A stretch of 64,000 bases of DNA from an uncultured Veillonellaceae bacterium (GCA_900314825.1 OMWS01000007.1:1-64000), one strand, 5' to 3'. Counted from the first letter of the stretch, positions 1 through 8,885 are shown. Made by a program: numbers and translations. Notes: generated by a model not told the origin, from the letters alone.

Positions 1-189
1 GAAAGGGACTGGCACAGCGCCGTGACCCAAGGGCGCGAACTCCTGCACGTCTATCGTCGTGCAGGGGAAGAAATCATCGTGTGGTTCAAGGAAAAGCCGA
101 GGACGACCGTCACCACGCGACACGGCATGGGACTGTATCTCTGCTATCTCACATTCAGCAAACGAAAGGACGTGTATCATCATGAGTGA
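1..189 (+). CDS. 3' end of an unidentified gene (partial)
   Basis: The frame is open from the first base to a TGA at 187-189 and its last codons overlap the ATG of the next gene, as in a translationally coupled operon. The readable stretch includes GRELLHVYRRAGEEIIVWF, which looks like protein, but the final 25 residues are less convincing. I do not recognise a family. It could be a chance open frame at the window edge. Confidence 0.35.
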   Translation, partial: ERDWHSAVTQGRELLHVYRRAGEEIIVWFKEKPRTTVTTRHGMGLYLCYLTFSKRKDVYHHE

Positions 190-463
190 TTGGGTGAAGT
201 TCCGTGATTCCGTCGTTGACGCGCTCCGCGTCGATGACGTGACCGAGCAAGTCAAACAGAACGTCACGGCGGCCATCCTCAAGGAAGTGCTGCCAATGAT
301 CGAAAACGCCGTTGACGGCTTCACGGCCACGACGAAAGAACAGGCCAAAGACGAAACCGGCTGGTGCAAGCTCCGCGACGGCATCGTCCTGCCGCTCGTC
401 ATGGAAGGGCTTGTGTTCGTCGTCAAGACCGTGCTCGAGAAGACCGTTGCGCAAACCGCGTAA
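182..463 (+). CDS. small conserved protein, paralogue of the prophage protein at 31831-32109
   Basis: This is a 93-residue protein starting at ATG 182, with GAAAGGA about ten bases upstream. Its C-terminal half aligns with the 92-residue protein at 31831-32109. Both have DETGWC followed by a basic residue, then an RD-x-I-x-LP segment and a hydrophobic helix of about 18 residues. The prophage paralogue lies directly after an amidase gene, so a membrane or lysis-related role is possible but only inferred. No named domain is recognised. The copy here may belong to an older phage remnant or to a host-borne version of the same block. Confidence 0.7.
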   Translation: MSDWVKFRDSVVDALRVDDVTEQVKQNVTAAILKEVLPMIENAVDGFTATTKEQAKDETGWCKLRDGIVLPLVMEGLVFVVKTVLEKTVAQTA

Positions 464-553
464 CAATACCTTTATTTTTCACTCTGGAATCATTCTATCC
501 GTCGGATAGGTCGATTCGATAAATGTTTTCTGTCGCTATGCTTTCTGTACGCG

Positions 554-585
554 AAAAAGCCCGGCCAAAACGGTCGGGCTTTTTC
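554..585 (+). terminator. intrinsic terminator
   Basis: GCCCGGCC and GGTCGGGC form a stem around an AAAA loop, with A-runs before and T-runs after. It can therefore act in both directions. It closes the upstream small-gene operon. The rest of 464-670 holds only a triple GGCGGCAAAA-like direct repeat at about 596-637. Confidence 0.8.
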
Positions 586-670
586 GTGTCTCACGGCGGC
601 AAAAACATTCTCGGCGGCAAAATGGCGGCAAAACGCACGTTGCACTCTCAAAATCCTTTATTTTTCAGGG

Positions 671-700
671 TTGCAAAGGACATATGATTTATGATATGAT
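671..700 (+). promoter_or_regulatory. promoter of the pheS T-box leader
   Basis: TTGCAA at 671-676 and TATGAT at 695-700 are separated by 18 bp. They sit just upstream of the T-box leader, as expected for a sigma-A promoter of pheST. Confidence 0.65.
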
Positions 701-707
701 AGCTGAC

Positions 708-942
708 AACTTGTGATGAAGAAGGAAAGTAGCCGCTCGTGCGTCGAAAGAGAGTCCCGTCGGTGGAAAGGGATGATGGCGCGGGCGCGTGAAGTTCCCT
801 TTGGAGCAGCCGGGGGAAGCATATTTTGTTGTAGTCCGGACGTTTTGCCGCGTGAAGGCTTTTTCAAAAGTGATAAATCAGGGTGGTACCGCGAAGATCC
901 GTCTCCGCCCCTGCGATTTCAGCGGGGACGGAGACTTTTTGT
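708..942 (+). promoter_or_regulatory. phenylalanine T-box leader with attenuator
   Basis: The leader carries the T-box core AGGGTGGTACCGCG at 880-893, which pairs with the uncharged tRNA acceptor end. It is followed by a GC-rich terminator hairpin and T-run at about 899-940, ending some 30 bp before pheS. A TTC at 795-797 inside GAAGTTCCC is the likely Phe specifier. Uncharged tRNA-Phe should favour the antiterminator and turn on pheS-pheT. The stem I boundaries were not folded and are approximate. Confidence 0.9.
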
Positions 943-972
943 ATGTCCCCTTTTCAGGAGGTTGTGTTCTCT

Positions 973-2013
973 ATGGATGAAAGAATGGAAGAAAAGATTG
1001 CAGCGCTGAAGGCGCAAGCGGCCGAATCCGTGAAGCACGTCGCGCAGAATCTCACGGAGCTCGACGAGATCCGCGTGCGGTTCCTCGGCAAGAAAGGCGA
1101 ATTCACGTCGATCCTCCGGGGCATGGGCGCGCTTGCGAAAGAAGACCGCCCGAAGGTCGGCAAGATCGTCAACGAGGCGAAAGCGCAGATCGAGGCGCTC
1201 ATCGCCGAGAAGAACGAGGAGCTCAAACAGCGCGCGCTCGCGGACAAGCTCGCGAGCGAGAAGATCGACGTGACGCTGCCGGGCCGCACGCAGCCCATGG
1301 GCCATCTCCATCCATTGACGCTGACGCTCGAGCGCATCAAAGATATTTTCTTCCGCATGGGCTTCTCCGTTGAGGAAGGCCCGGAGATCGAGAAGGACTA
1401 TTTCAATTTCGAGGCGCTGAACCTGCCGAAGGATCATCCGGCACGCGATATGCAGGATTCGTTCTACATCACGGAAGACATCCTCATGCGTTCGCAGACG
1501 TCGCCCGTGCAGGCGCGCACGATGCAGAAGAATGAGCCGAACGCGCCGATCCGCATGATCGCGCCGGGCCGCGTCTATCGCCGCGACGAATACGACGCGA
1601 CGCATTCGCCGATGTTCACGCAGGTCGAGGGCCTCGTCATCGACAAGGGCATCACGATGGCGGATCTCAAAGGCACGCTCGAGCTGTTCTTGCATCAGAT
1701 TTTCAACGAGGACGTGAAGATTCGCCTGCGTCCGAGCTTCTTCCCCTTCACGGAGCCGTCGGCCGAGGTCGATATCTCGTGCGTCATGTGCCACGGCAAA
1801 GGCTGCAAAGTCTGCAAGGGCACGGGCTGGCTCGAAATCCTCGGCGCCGGCATGGTGCATCCGCATGTCCTCGAAATGAGCGGCTACGATCCGAACGTCG
1901 TCAGCGGCTTCGCCTTCGGCATGGGCGTCGAGCGCATCGCGATGCTGTCGTACGGCGTCGATGATCTGCGCTTGTTCTATGACAACGACATGCGTTTCCT
2001 GCGGCAGTTCTGA
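973..2013 (+). CDS. pheS: phenylalanine-tRNA ligase alpha subunit
   Basis: PheS supplies the catalytic core of the cytosolic alpha2-beta2 PheRS, which charges tRNA-Phe. The ATG at 973 is preceded by AGGAGG at 957-962, so the in-frame extension back to 883 inside the terminator hairpin is not used. The 346-residue product has the usual N-terminal coiled coil and a class II core. Class II motif 3 is seen near the C-terminus ([14 protein letters not shown]). It precedes pheT by 196 bp, and a palindromic repeat element occupies that gap. Length and sequence are normal for the family. Confidence 0.97.
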   Translation: MDERMEEKIAALKAQAAESVKHVAQNLTELDEIRVRFLGKKGEFTSILRGMGALAKEDRPKVGKIVNEAKAQIEALIAEKNEELKQRALADKLASEKIDVTLPGRTQPMGHLHPLTLTLERIKDIFFRMGFSVEEGPEIEKDYFNFEALNLPKDHPARDMQDSFYITEDILMRSQTSPVQARTMQKNEPNAPIRMIAPGRVYRRDEYDATHSPMFTQVEGLVIDKGITMADLKGTLELFLHQIFNEDVKIRLRPSFFPFTEPSAEVDISCVMCHGKGCKVCKGTGWLEILGAGMVHPHVLEMSGYDPNVVSGFAFGMGVERIAMLSYGVDDLRLFYDNDMRFLRQF

Positions 2014-2026
2014 CAGCTCGTTCTAC

Positions 2027-2176
2027 GCCTCCCCCTTTGGGGGAGGTGCCGAGCGAATGCGAGGCGGCGAGGGGAGCGTATGGACAAATTCTGTATTCCT
2101 ATCGAAAGGAATGAGAATATCGCTGCGACGTTACCCTCTCCGACCCCTGCGGGGCCACCTCCCCCAGAGGGGAGGC
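2027..2176 (+). repeat. palindrome-ended intergenic repeat, copy 1
   Basis: The 150-bp element starts with GCCTCCCCC...GGGGGAGGTG and ends with the inverted form CACCTCCCCC...GGGGAGGC. It shares both ends and a middle GAAAGGA-containing stretch with the element at 7362-7567. Short size, terminal inverted repeats and no coding capacity fit a MITE-like or REP-like family. Here it sits inside the pheS-pheT operon, so it is transcribed and would form strong stem-loops. Confidence 0.75.
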
Positions 2177-2209
2177 GAAGTTTGAGATAATGAAGGAGAA
2201 AATACACTT

Positions 2210-4645
2210 ATGCAAGTTTCAATCGAGTGGCTGAAAGATTACATCGACTTTGATTTATCCCCTGAAGAGCTCGCCGACCGTTTCACGATGGCGGGTGTGC
2301 CGGTGGAGAACGTCATCCGCGCGGACGCGGGCTTTGAGCATGTCGTGACGGGGCGCATTGACAAGATCGAGCGCCATCCGGACTCCGACCATCTCTGGGT
2401 CTGCCAGATGAATGTCGGGCAGGGGGATTTGATCCAAATTATTACCGGCGCGCAAAACGTGAAGCAGGGCCAGGTCGTGCCGGTCGCCATGGTCGGCGCG
2501 CACTTGCCGAATGGCGCACACATCAAGAAGGGCAAGCTGCGTGGCCTGCCGTCGAACGGCATGCTCTGCTCGGCGGGCGAGCTTCATCTCGACACGTCGA
2601 ACATGACGGAGGAGCAGCTGAACGGCATCTACATCCTGCCGGACGATACGCCGGTCGGCGTGCCGGCGAAGGACGTGCTCGGCAAGAGCGATGTCGTGCT
2701 CGAGTTCGAGCTCACGGCGAACCGCGGTGACTGCTTCAGCGTGCTCGGCCTCGTACGCGAAATCGCTGTGCTGACGGGCGGGACGCCGAAGTGGCCGACG
2801 ATTGCCTGCAAGGAAGATGATGCGGCAAAAGCGGAGGGCCTTGTCAGCGTCGGCATTGACGCGAATGACCTCTGCAGCCGCTTCAGCGCGCGCGTCGTCA
2901 AAAACGTCAAGATCGGCCCGTCGCCCGAGTGGATGCAGCACCGTCTCGAAGGCGCCGGCATCCGCGCCATCAACAACGTCGTCGATGTGACGAACTTCGT
3001 CATGCTCGAGCTCGGCCAGCCGATGCATGCGTATGATTATGATGAGATCACGGGCCACAAGCTTGTCGCGCGCCGCGCGGTGGCGGGCGAAAACCTCCAC
3101 ACGCTCGACGACACGGCGCGCCTCGCGAAAGGCGACGAGCTCGTCATCGCCGATGCGGAGCATCCGGCCGGCCTCGCGGGCATCATGGGCGGCTATGAGA
3201 CGGAGATCACGCCGAAGACGACGACGGTCGTCTTCGAGGCTGCGTCGTTCTACGGCCCGAGCATCCGCCGCACGGCGCGTGCCTGCGGCCTGCATTCCGA
3301 GGCGTCCGGCCGCTTTGAACGCGGAGTCGACGTCACGCAGACGCCGCGTGCGCTCGACCGCGCCTGCCAGCTCTTGCAGGACATGGGCGCTTGCACCGTC
3401 ACGCAGGGCATCGTCGATTGCTACCCCGCGCCGAAGACGCCGACGACGATTGATTTCACGATTGCGCAGATCAATGGCCGCCTCGGCACGGAGATTGCTG
3501 CGGACACGATGGTGGACATTCTCACGCAGCTCGGTTTCGATATCGAACACAAGGACGGCGATGCGTACGTGGCGACCGTGCCGTCGTGGCGCAACGACTG
3601 CTCGCGCATGGACGATCTCTCGGAAGAAATTGCGCGCATTTATGGCTTTGACAATATCGTCAGCACGACGCCGTTCGGCCGCATGATGCAGGGTCATGAG
3701 AGCGAGAAGCAGGCGTTCGAGAAGCAGGTCAAGCACATCCTCGCGAGCCTCGGCATGACGGAGGAACTGTCGTTCAGCTTCACGAGCACGGAGCTCTTTG
3801 ACAAGCTGCGCGTGCCGGAGGATTCCGAGCTCCGCAAGGCAATCCCCATCATGAACCCGCTGACGGATGAAGCGCCACTCGTCCGCACGTGCCTCCTGAC
3901 GAGCCTCATGGAAAACGCCGTGCGCAATTTCTCGCGCAAGAACATGGACCTCAAGCTCTTCGATGTCGCGCCCGTCTTTTATCCGAAGCAGCTGCCGCTC
4001 ACGGAACTGCCGGAGGAAAAGCTGAAAGTCGTCGGCCTCATCACGGGCCGCCGCAATGTCGCGTCGTGGAACCAGACGAATGATATGGTCGATTTCTACG
4101 ACATGAAGGGCATTGTCGAGCAGTTGTTCCAGCGTTTGGGGATTTCGAAGTATACGGTCGAGGCTGGCGAGCACTTCGCGCTGCATCCCGGAAAGACGGC
4201 GTTCTTCCAGAAAGGCCGCGACACCGTGGCGGTCGTCGGCGAGCTTCATCCCGAGGCCGCTGCGAACTTTGGCATCAAGCAGAAAGTCTATCTCTTTGAG
4301 ATGGATCTCGAGACGCTCATGCGCTATGCGAGCAAGAAATTCCATTTCGAGTCGCTGCCGAAATTCCCGAGCATCGAGCGCGACCTCGCGCTGCTCGTGG
4401 ATAGCGACGTGCAGGCAGCGGACATCGAGCGCGTGATTGCCAAGAACGGCGGCAAGCTTTTCACGGGCGTCACGCTGTTCGATGTCTATACGGGCGACCG
4501 CATTGCCGCGGACAAGAAGAGCCTCGCGTTCCGCCTGACGTTCCAGAGCAAAGACCGCACGCTGACGGATGACGAAGCCGACACGGCATTCAAGAACGTT
4601 GTCGCTGCCGTGGAAAAATCATTCCACGCTGAGCTCCGCGCCTGA
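2210..4645 (+). CDS. pheT: phenylalanine-tRNA ligase beta subunit
   Basis: PheT is the large subunit of PheRS; it binds tRNA and edits misacylated Tyr-tRNA-Phe. The 811-residue product shows the expected order: an N-terminal EMAP-type tRNA-binding OB fold (about residues 40-150), B3/B4 editing domain, B5 DNA-binding-like domain, a degenerate catalytic-like domain, and a C-terminal FDX-ACB domain ending near residue 810. Start at ATG 2210 follows an AAGGAG site. Full family length with no sign of damage. Co-regulated with pheS by the T-box unless the intervening repeat terminates transcription. Confidence 0.97.
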   Translation: MQVSIEWLKDYIDFDLSPEELADRFTMAGVPVENVIRADAGFEHVVTGRIDKIERHPDSDHLWVCQMNVGQGDLIQIITGAQNVKQGQVVPVAMVGAHLPNGAHIKKGKLRGLPSNGMLCSAGELHLDTSNMTEEQLNGIYILPDDTPVGVPAKDVLGKSDVVLEFELTANRGDCFSVLGLVREIAVLTGGTPKWPTIACKEDDAAKAEGLVSVGIDANDLCSRFSARVVKNVKIGPSPEWMQHRLEGAGIRAINNVVDVTNFVMLELGQPMHAYDYDEITGHKLVARRAVAGENLHTLDDTARLAKGDELVIADAEHPAGLAGIMGGYETEITPKTTTVVFEAASFYGPSIRRTARACGLHSEASGRFERGVDVTQTPRALDRACQLLQDMGACTVTQGIVDCYPAPKTPTTIDFTIAQINGRLGTEIAADTMVDILTQLGFDIEHKDGDAYVATVPSWRNDCSRMDDLSEEIARIYGFDNIVSTTPFGRMMQGHESEKQAFEKQVKHILASLGMTEELSFSFTSTELFDKLRVPEDSELRKAIPIMNPLTDEAPLVRTCLLTSLMENAVRNFSRKNMDLKLFDVAPVFYPKQLPLTELPEEKLKVVGLITGRRNVASWNQTNDMVDFYDMKGIVEQLFQRLGISKYTVEAGEHFALHPGKTAFFQKGRDTVAVVGELHPEAAANFGIKQKVYLFEMDLETLMRYASKKFHFESLPKFPSIERDLALLVDSDVQAADIERVIAKNGGKLFTGVTLFDVYTGDRIAADKKSLAFRLTFQSKDRTLTDDEADTAFKNVVAAVEKSFHAELRA

Positions 4646-4659
4646 GAGCAGGTGATCGC

Positions 4660-4920
4660 ATGGACATGGAGAAAAAAACGAGCCAGAAGGTGAACGTCGA
4701 AATCTTCAGCGAGACGTATCCATTCCGCACGGATGGCGATCCCGCAGAGATCCGGCGGCTCGCGGCGTTCGTCGACGACCACATGAAAAAAGCGGCGCAG
4801 GCCATGCGCACGTTTGACACGAAAAAAATTGCCGTGATGGCGGCGATGCAGATGGCGGCCGAGTACGCCGAGCTCAAGAAAGACTATGACGAGCTCGTGC
4901 AGCTGCTCGAAGACAAATAA
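4660..4920 (+). CDS. zapA: cell division protein ZapA
   Basis: This is an 86-residue ZapA-like protein. ZapA binds FtsZ in the cytoplasm and bundles protofilaments at the Z ring. The N-terminal KVNVEIFSETYPFRTDGDPA strand region and the C-terminal helical coiled coil match the family in size and order. It starts 14 bp after pheT, the common arrangement in Firmicutes, and 12 bp before pncB, so the genes are probably co-transcribed. The first of two close in-frame ATGs is chosen because of the AGGTGA upstream. Confidence 0.88.
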   Translation: MDMEKKTSQKVNVEIFSETYPFRTDGDPAEIRRLAAFVDDHMKKAAQAMRTFDTKKIAVMAAMQMAAEYAELKKDYDELVQLLEDK

Positions 4921-4932
4921 GGAGCCACAGCC

Positions 4933-6390
4933 ATGACACAGTTTGACAAACGAAACCTCACGATGATGATGGATTTCTACGAGATGACCATGGCGAATGG
5001 CTATTTCGCGGACGATGACAAGGACACGAAAGTCGCGTTCGATGTCTTTTATAGGAAAAACCCAGACGACGGCGGCTTCGCGATTTTCGCCGGCCTCGAG
5101 CAGGTCATCGAATACGTCGAAAACATGCGCTTCTCGGACGAGGACATCGCATATTTCCGCGACCAGCACATGTTTTCCGAGGCGTTCCTCGCGTATCTGA
5201 AAGACTTCCATTTCACAGGCGACATTTACGCGCTGCCCGAGGGCACGGTCATGTACCCGGACGAGCCGATCCTCACAGTCGTCGGCTCGCTCATCGACGC
5301 GCAGCTCGTCGAGACGGCCATCCTCGCGCAGATCAACCACCAGTCGCTCATCGCGACGAAGTCGCGCCGCATCTGCAAGGCGGCGGGCTCGCGCGCGGTC
5401 TCGGACTTCGGTGCGCGCCGCGCGCACAACATGGACGCGGCGACGTATGGCGCCCGCGCCGCTTACATCGGCGGCGTCGTCGGCACGGCGACCGTCTCGG
5501 CCGGCCAGATGTTCGGCATCCCCATCAGCGGCACGATGGCGCACAGCTGGGTCATGTTCTATGGCGACGAGTACGAGGCCTTCAAAAAATACGCGCAGAC
5601 GTATCCCGACGCGACGGTGCTGCTCGTTGACACGTACGACGTCATCCACTCTGGCATCCCGAATGCCATCCGCGTCGCGCATGAAGTCCTCGAGCCCATG
5701 GGCAAGCGCCTCGTCGGCATCCGCATCGACTCCGGCGACCTCGCGTACCTCTCGAAGCGCGTGCGCAAGATGCTGGACGCGGCCGGCCTCGAGGACTGCA
5801 AGATCGTCGTGTCGAACAGCCTCGACGAGTTCACGGTCTCGTCGCTTTTGCAGCAGGGCGCGTGCATCGACAGTTTCGGCATCGGCGAGCGCCTCATCAC
5901 GGCGAAGTCCGAGCCGGTCTTCGGCGCCGTCTACAAGCTCGCGGCCGTCGGCGAAAACGGCGACTTCGCGCCGCGCATCAAGGTCTCGGAGAACGTCGAG
6001 AAGATCACGAACCCCGGCCTCAAAGACCTCTATCGCGTCTACGACGCGGACGGCCATGCCGTCGCCGATTTGCTTGCACTTTCTGGCGAGCCCATCGACA
6101 TGAGCGAGCCATTCCGCTACGTCGATCCCGTGAAGCCGTGGAAAAACCGCTCGTTCGAAGGCTGCACGGTCAAAAACCTGCGCCGCCTGTACGTGCAGAA
6201 CGGTAAACGCGTCGTGGAACTGCCGAAGCTTGATGAAATCCGCGCGTACGTCAAGCAGCAGCTCGACATGGAGATCTGGGAAGAGGAACAGCGCTTCGAG
6301 AATCCGCATCGCCATTACCTCGATATGACGCCGGATTACTATGAGATGAAGATGGGACTCCTCTACGAGACCCGCAAACAGCATGGATGA
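4933..6390 (+). CDS. pncB: nicotinate phosphoribosyltransferase
   Basis: The enzyme makes nicotinate mononucleotide from nicotinate and PRPP, with ATP, in NAD salvage. The 485-residue protein begins with the N-terminal fold typical of the family. It carries the substrate-pocket region SDFGARRAHNMDAA, the GTMAHSWVMFY loop with the conserved histidine, and the phosphate-binding IRIDSGDL segment. Length is that of the long bacterial PncB subfamily. It follows zapA closely and precedes aroE by 9 bp. Confidence 0.95.
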   Translation: MTQFDKRNLTMMMDFYEMTMANGYFADDDKDTKVAFDVFYRKNPDDGGFAIFAGLEQVIEYVENMRFSDEDIAYFRDQHMFSEAFLAYLKDFHFTGDIYALPEGTVMYPDEPILTVVGSLIDAQLVETAILAQINHQSLIATKSRRICKAAGSRAVSDFGARRAHNMDAATYGARAAYIGGVVGTATVSAGQMFGIPISGTMAHSWVMFYGDEYEAFKKYAQTYPDATVLLVDTYDVIHSGIPNAIRVAHEVLEPMGKRLVGIRIDSGDLAYLSKRVRKMLDAAGLEDCKIVVSNSLDEFTVSSLLQQGACIDSFGIGERLITAKSEPVFGAVYKLAAVGENGDFAPRIKVSENVEKITNPGLKDLYRVYDADGHAVADLLALSGEPIDMSEPFRYVDPVKPWKNRSFEGCTVKNLRRLYVQNGKRVVELPKLDEIRAYVKQQLDMEIWEEEQRFENPHRHYLDMTPDYYEMKMGLLYETRKQHG

Positions 6391-6399
6391 GGTGAGTGC

Positions 6400-7302
6400 A
6401 TGGTGACACCAATTACCGGAACAACGCAGAACCTCGGCGTCATGGGCTGGCCCATCGCGCACTCGCTGTCACCCGCGATGCAGAACGCGGCCATCGCGGC
6501 GGCGGGCGTTGATGCCGTCTACACGGCGTTCGCCGTCGAGCCGGCCGGCCTCTCGCTTGCCGTTGCCGGCCTGCGCATGCTCCATTTTCGCGGCTGGAAT
6601 GTCACGATCCCGCACAAGCAGGCCATCATGGACGCGCTCGACGAGATCGACGAGGACGCGGCGGCCATCGGCGCCGTCAACACCGTCGTGAACGACGGCG
6701 GGCGGCTGAAAGGCTACAATACGGACGTCGTCGGCTTCCTCGGCGGCCTCTCGGACGCGGGCTTTGACCCGGCGGAAAAGAACGTCGTGCTCCTCGGGGC
6801 CGGCGGCGCGGCGCGCGCCGTGCTCTGGGGCCTTATGAAAGCGCACGCCATGCGCGTGACGCTCGGCGTGCGCCATCCGGAGAAGGCGGAAGCGCTCATC
6901 GAAAGCTTCGCCGCGCGCGCGAGCCTGCTCGGCACGAAGCTTGCGGCCTGCCATTGGGAGACGGAGACGTTCCGCGGCGCGTTCTCGCACGCCGACCTCG
7001 TCGTCAACGTCACGCCGCTCGGCATGACGCCGCACGTCGAGGACAAGCCGCCGATTGATTGGCGCGACGCGAAGCCCGACGCCTTTGCCTACGACATCAT
7101 CTACACGCCGGAAGAGACGCGCTTTCTCCATGAGGCGAAAGCGCTTGGCCACAAGACGCTGAACGGCGAAGACATGCTCGTGCTGCAAGGCGCGGCGGCC
7201 TTCGAGCTCTGGTTCGGCCAGCAGGCTGACACGGCCGTCATGAAAGAGGTGCTGCGCGAGCAGCTCGCAGGGACGAACTTGAGCGGTCGTGTGCAGGATT
7301 GA
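6400..7302 (+). CDS. aroE: shikimate 5-dehydrogenase
   Basis: AroE reduces 3-dehydroshikimate to shikimate with NADPH in aromatic amino acid synthesis. The 300-residue protein has the substrate-binding N-terminus (GWPIAHSLSPAMQNAA, then NVTIPHK with the catalytic lysine), the NTD pair in GYNTDVVGF, and the Rossmann motif GAGGAARAV near residue 133. It ends the pheS-aroE run; the next 270 bp hold a palindrome-ended repeat. Start ATG 6400 follows GAGGTGAG. Confidence 0.95.
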   Translation: MVTPITGTTQNLGVMGWPIAHSLSPAMQNAAIAAAGVDAVYTAFAVEPAGLSLAVAGLRMLHFRGWNVTIPHKQAIMDALDEIDEDAAAIGAVNTVVNDGGRLKGYNTDVVGFLGGLSDAGFDPAEKNVVLLGAGGAARAVLWGLMKAHAMRVTLGVRHPEKAEALIESFAARASLLGTKLAACHWETETFRGAFSHADLVVNVTPLGMTPHVEDKPPIDWRDAKPDAFAYDIIYTPEETRFLHEAKALGHKTLNGEDMLVLQGAAAFELWFGQQADTAVMKEVLREQLAGTNLSGRVQD

Positions 7303-7361
7303 AACTTGGATGGAGACCAATGTCATTAAGCTAGGAAAATAGTGAAGCGCATGAGCCCCAA

Positions 7362-7567
7362 GCCTCCCACTCTGGGGGAGGTGCCGAGCGCATGCGAGGC
7401 GGATAAGCAGGCGCACGGCGCTTTAGCGCCGATGCGGTCGCTTATGCCGCTTGCGGCGGAGGGTCACGCCGTTCCTTGATTCACGATTCTATTGAAAGGA
7501 TAGAGAATCTAGTAACGCCGCTACCCTCTCCGACCCCTGCGGGGCCACCTCCCCCAAGGGGGGAGGC
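7362..7567 (+). repeat. palindrome-ended intergenic repeat, copy 2
   Basis: The 206-bp element has the same ends as the copy at 2027-2176: GCCTCCC...GGGGGAGGTGCCGAGCG at the left, and GCGGGGCCACCTCCCCCA then GGGAGGC at the right. It also carries an extra internal block with its own inverted repeats (GGCGC...GCGCC). It ends a few bases before the truncated mtlD frame, so it marks the breakpoint. No reading frame is apparent. Confidence 0.75.
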
Positions 7568-7574
7568 TTAAGTT

Positions 7575-8048
7575 GCACGGAAAACAATAGAAAACAGGAA
7601 CTTTTCACTAGAAAAGGACACGCGGGAGGCGCTGAAACAGCGCCTCCTTAATGAGGACTTCCAGACCATCGGAAGCCTTGCCGAGCCAAAATACGGCTTC
7701 GACAAAGAGACGCACGAAGCGTACATCAAGACGACGGAAGGCCGCTTCCGCAACCCGCATCTCTCCGATGCCGTGACGCGCGTCGCCCGCGGCCCGGTGC
7801 GCAAGCTCGGCGCGAAAGACCGCCTCGTCAGCCCGGCCGAGCAGCTCATCGAGCGCGGCTACGAGCCGAAAGCCCTCGCCCGCGTCATCGCCGCCGCGCT
7901 CCACTTTGATTTCGATGGCGACAAGGAAGCCGTCGAGGTGCAGTCCTACATCAAAGAGCACGGCATGGAAGACGCCATCTGCCACTTCACCGGCACGGAG
8001 AAGGGCGGCAAGCTCTACACGCTCATTGAAGAAGCATTGAAAGCATAA
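7575..8048 (+). pseudogene. mtlD: 3' remnant of mannitol-1-phosphate 5-dehydrogenase
   Basis: An open frame begins directly after the repeat element with no plausible start. It reads through segments typical of the MtlD C-terminal domain: EGRFRNPHLSDAVTRVARG, then PVRKLGAKDRL, and an IAAALHFDFDGDKEA stretch. MtlD oxidises mannitol-1-phosphate to fructose-6-phosphate. The Rossmann N-terminal half (about 220 residues) is absent here, so this is a truncated gene. A GTG at 7773 could start a 91-residue product, but no function is likely. No mannitol PTS genes are present. Confidence 0.8.
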
Positions 8049-8062
8049 AGAGCCCTCCCCAG

Positions 8063-8107
8063 AGGGGCTGTGCAGACCGCGATCATTCGCAGCTGCATGG
8101 CCCCTCG
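8063..8107 (+). repeat. 45-bp imperfect hairpin
   Basis: GAGGGGCTGTGCAG at 8063-8076 and CTGCATGGCCCCTC at 8094-8107 form a 14-bp stem with two mismatched positions and a 17-nt loop. It follows the mtlD remnant. There is no T-run, so a simple terminator is unlikely. It may be a further small palindromic repeat. Confidence 0.5.
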
Positions 8108-8145
8108 TTTGTGTTGCGATGAGGGTAAACCGTTCTTTTTACGGT

Positions 8146-8173
8146 TGCAGAAGCCGACGATTTTCGTTAAAAT
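8146..8173 (+). promoter_or_regulatory. promoter of the mntA-hepT pair
   Basis: TTGCAG at 8146-8151 and TAAAAT at 8168-8173 are separated by 16 bp. The promoter lies 25 bp before the nucleotidyltransferase gene. Almost the same promoter sequence occurs ahead of the methyltransferase at 27757. Confidence 0.5.
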
Positions 8174-8197
8174 AAGAGCAAAAAGGAGGGAGCTAGA

Positions 8198-8554
8198 ATG
8201 GAACAACAGGATAGAGCAAAGGATATGCTCCCGTATGATGTCACAGAAATACGCAAGAGGGTTGCGCCAATCGCAGCGCGGTACAAGTTGAAAGCTGTTG
8301 ATCTCTTTGGTTCGTATGCAAGAGGTGAAGCCACGGCGGAAAGTGATATCGATCTCTTGATTGACACGGAAGGCTCTGGCCTCGATACGCTCTTCAAGCT
8401 TGGCAGCCTCTATGCAGCGCTCGAAGCTGCATTCGCTTGCTCGATTGACGTGGTGACCGTGGCGTCGCTGAACCAACCCGTCCGCCACGCATCGCAAGAA
8501 ATTCTGCGTGATCAAATCTGGAAAGAGAGAGTGGACTTGTATGCAGCTGCTTGA
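8198..8554 (+). CDS. mntA: MntA-type minimal nucleotidyltransferase (antitoxin)
   Basis: This 118-residue protein has the nucleotidyltransferase signature GSYARGEATAESDIDLLID, with the GS motif and DxD metal ligands. Paired with a HepT gene, such proteins are MntA antitoxins that AMPylate HepT near its active-site tyrosine and block its RNase activity. The next gene overlaps by 14 bp and is a HepT homologue, which supports the assignment. The antitoxin is intact although its toxin carries a stop codon. It begins after GGAGGGAGC. Confidence 0.87.
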   Translation: MEQQDRAKDMLPYDVTEIRKRVAPIAARYKLKAVDLFGSYARGEATAESDIDLLIDTEGSGLDTLFKLGSLYAALEAAFACSIDVVTVASLNQPVRHASQEILRDQIWKERVDLYAAA

Positions 8555-8885
8555 TCAGCATCGTCTGGGACATATCATCGAGTATTGCAAGCGCATCCAG
8601 GCGACGATCACGCGCTTTGGCAATTCCTATGAAGCCTTTTCTGCCGATGAAGATGATCAGCAATCCATTGCGTTCAGCATCTTGCAGATTGGCGAATTGG
8701 TGGCAGGATTGTCGGAGAATTATAAGGAAAGAACGAACGGCGAAATGCCTTGGCAGGCCATCAAGGCGATGTGAAACATCGTGGCGCATGGATATGGGAA
8801 TATCGAACTGGCTGTCGTCTGGCGCACGGCGTTAGAAGATATTCCTGGTTTGCAAGCGTTTTGTGAAAAAGAGCTGCGCGATTAA
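8541..8885 (+). pseudogene. hepT: HepT-type HEPN toxin, interrupted by an in-frame TGA
   Basis: The frame encodes a HEPN/HepT helical protein from ATG 8541 to TAA 8885 but contains TGA at 8772-8774. Translation around the stop reads KAM-stop-NIVAHGYGNIELAVV. In HepT the RNase motif is R-x4-6-H-x-Y, and the stop stands exactly where the Arg codon is expected: CGA to TGA is one transition. The truncated 77-residue product would lack H and Y, so the toxin should be dead. A sequencing error cannot be excluded. Confidence 0.82.

Noticed and set aside
4486..6462. Long minus-strand reading frame of 658 codons opposite pncB
   Set aside because: It is the shadow of a GC-rich real gene; it is rich in Arg/Asp/Val, has no ribosome site and overlaps well-identified genes completely. 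The same applies to other long antisense frames over pheT, groEL, the tape measure and tail genes.
7362..7567. Rho-independent terminator of aroE
   Set aside because: Although it forms stems, it is about 200 bp with ends shared by a second element inside pheST and no T-run at either end. It is a repeat element first, though it may affect transcription.
8541..8885. Selenocysteine or recoding at the hepT TGA
   Set aside because: The position requires arginine, not cysteine, and no sel-type context is seen. A simple nonsense mutation explains it.
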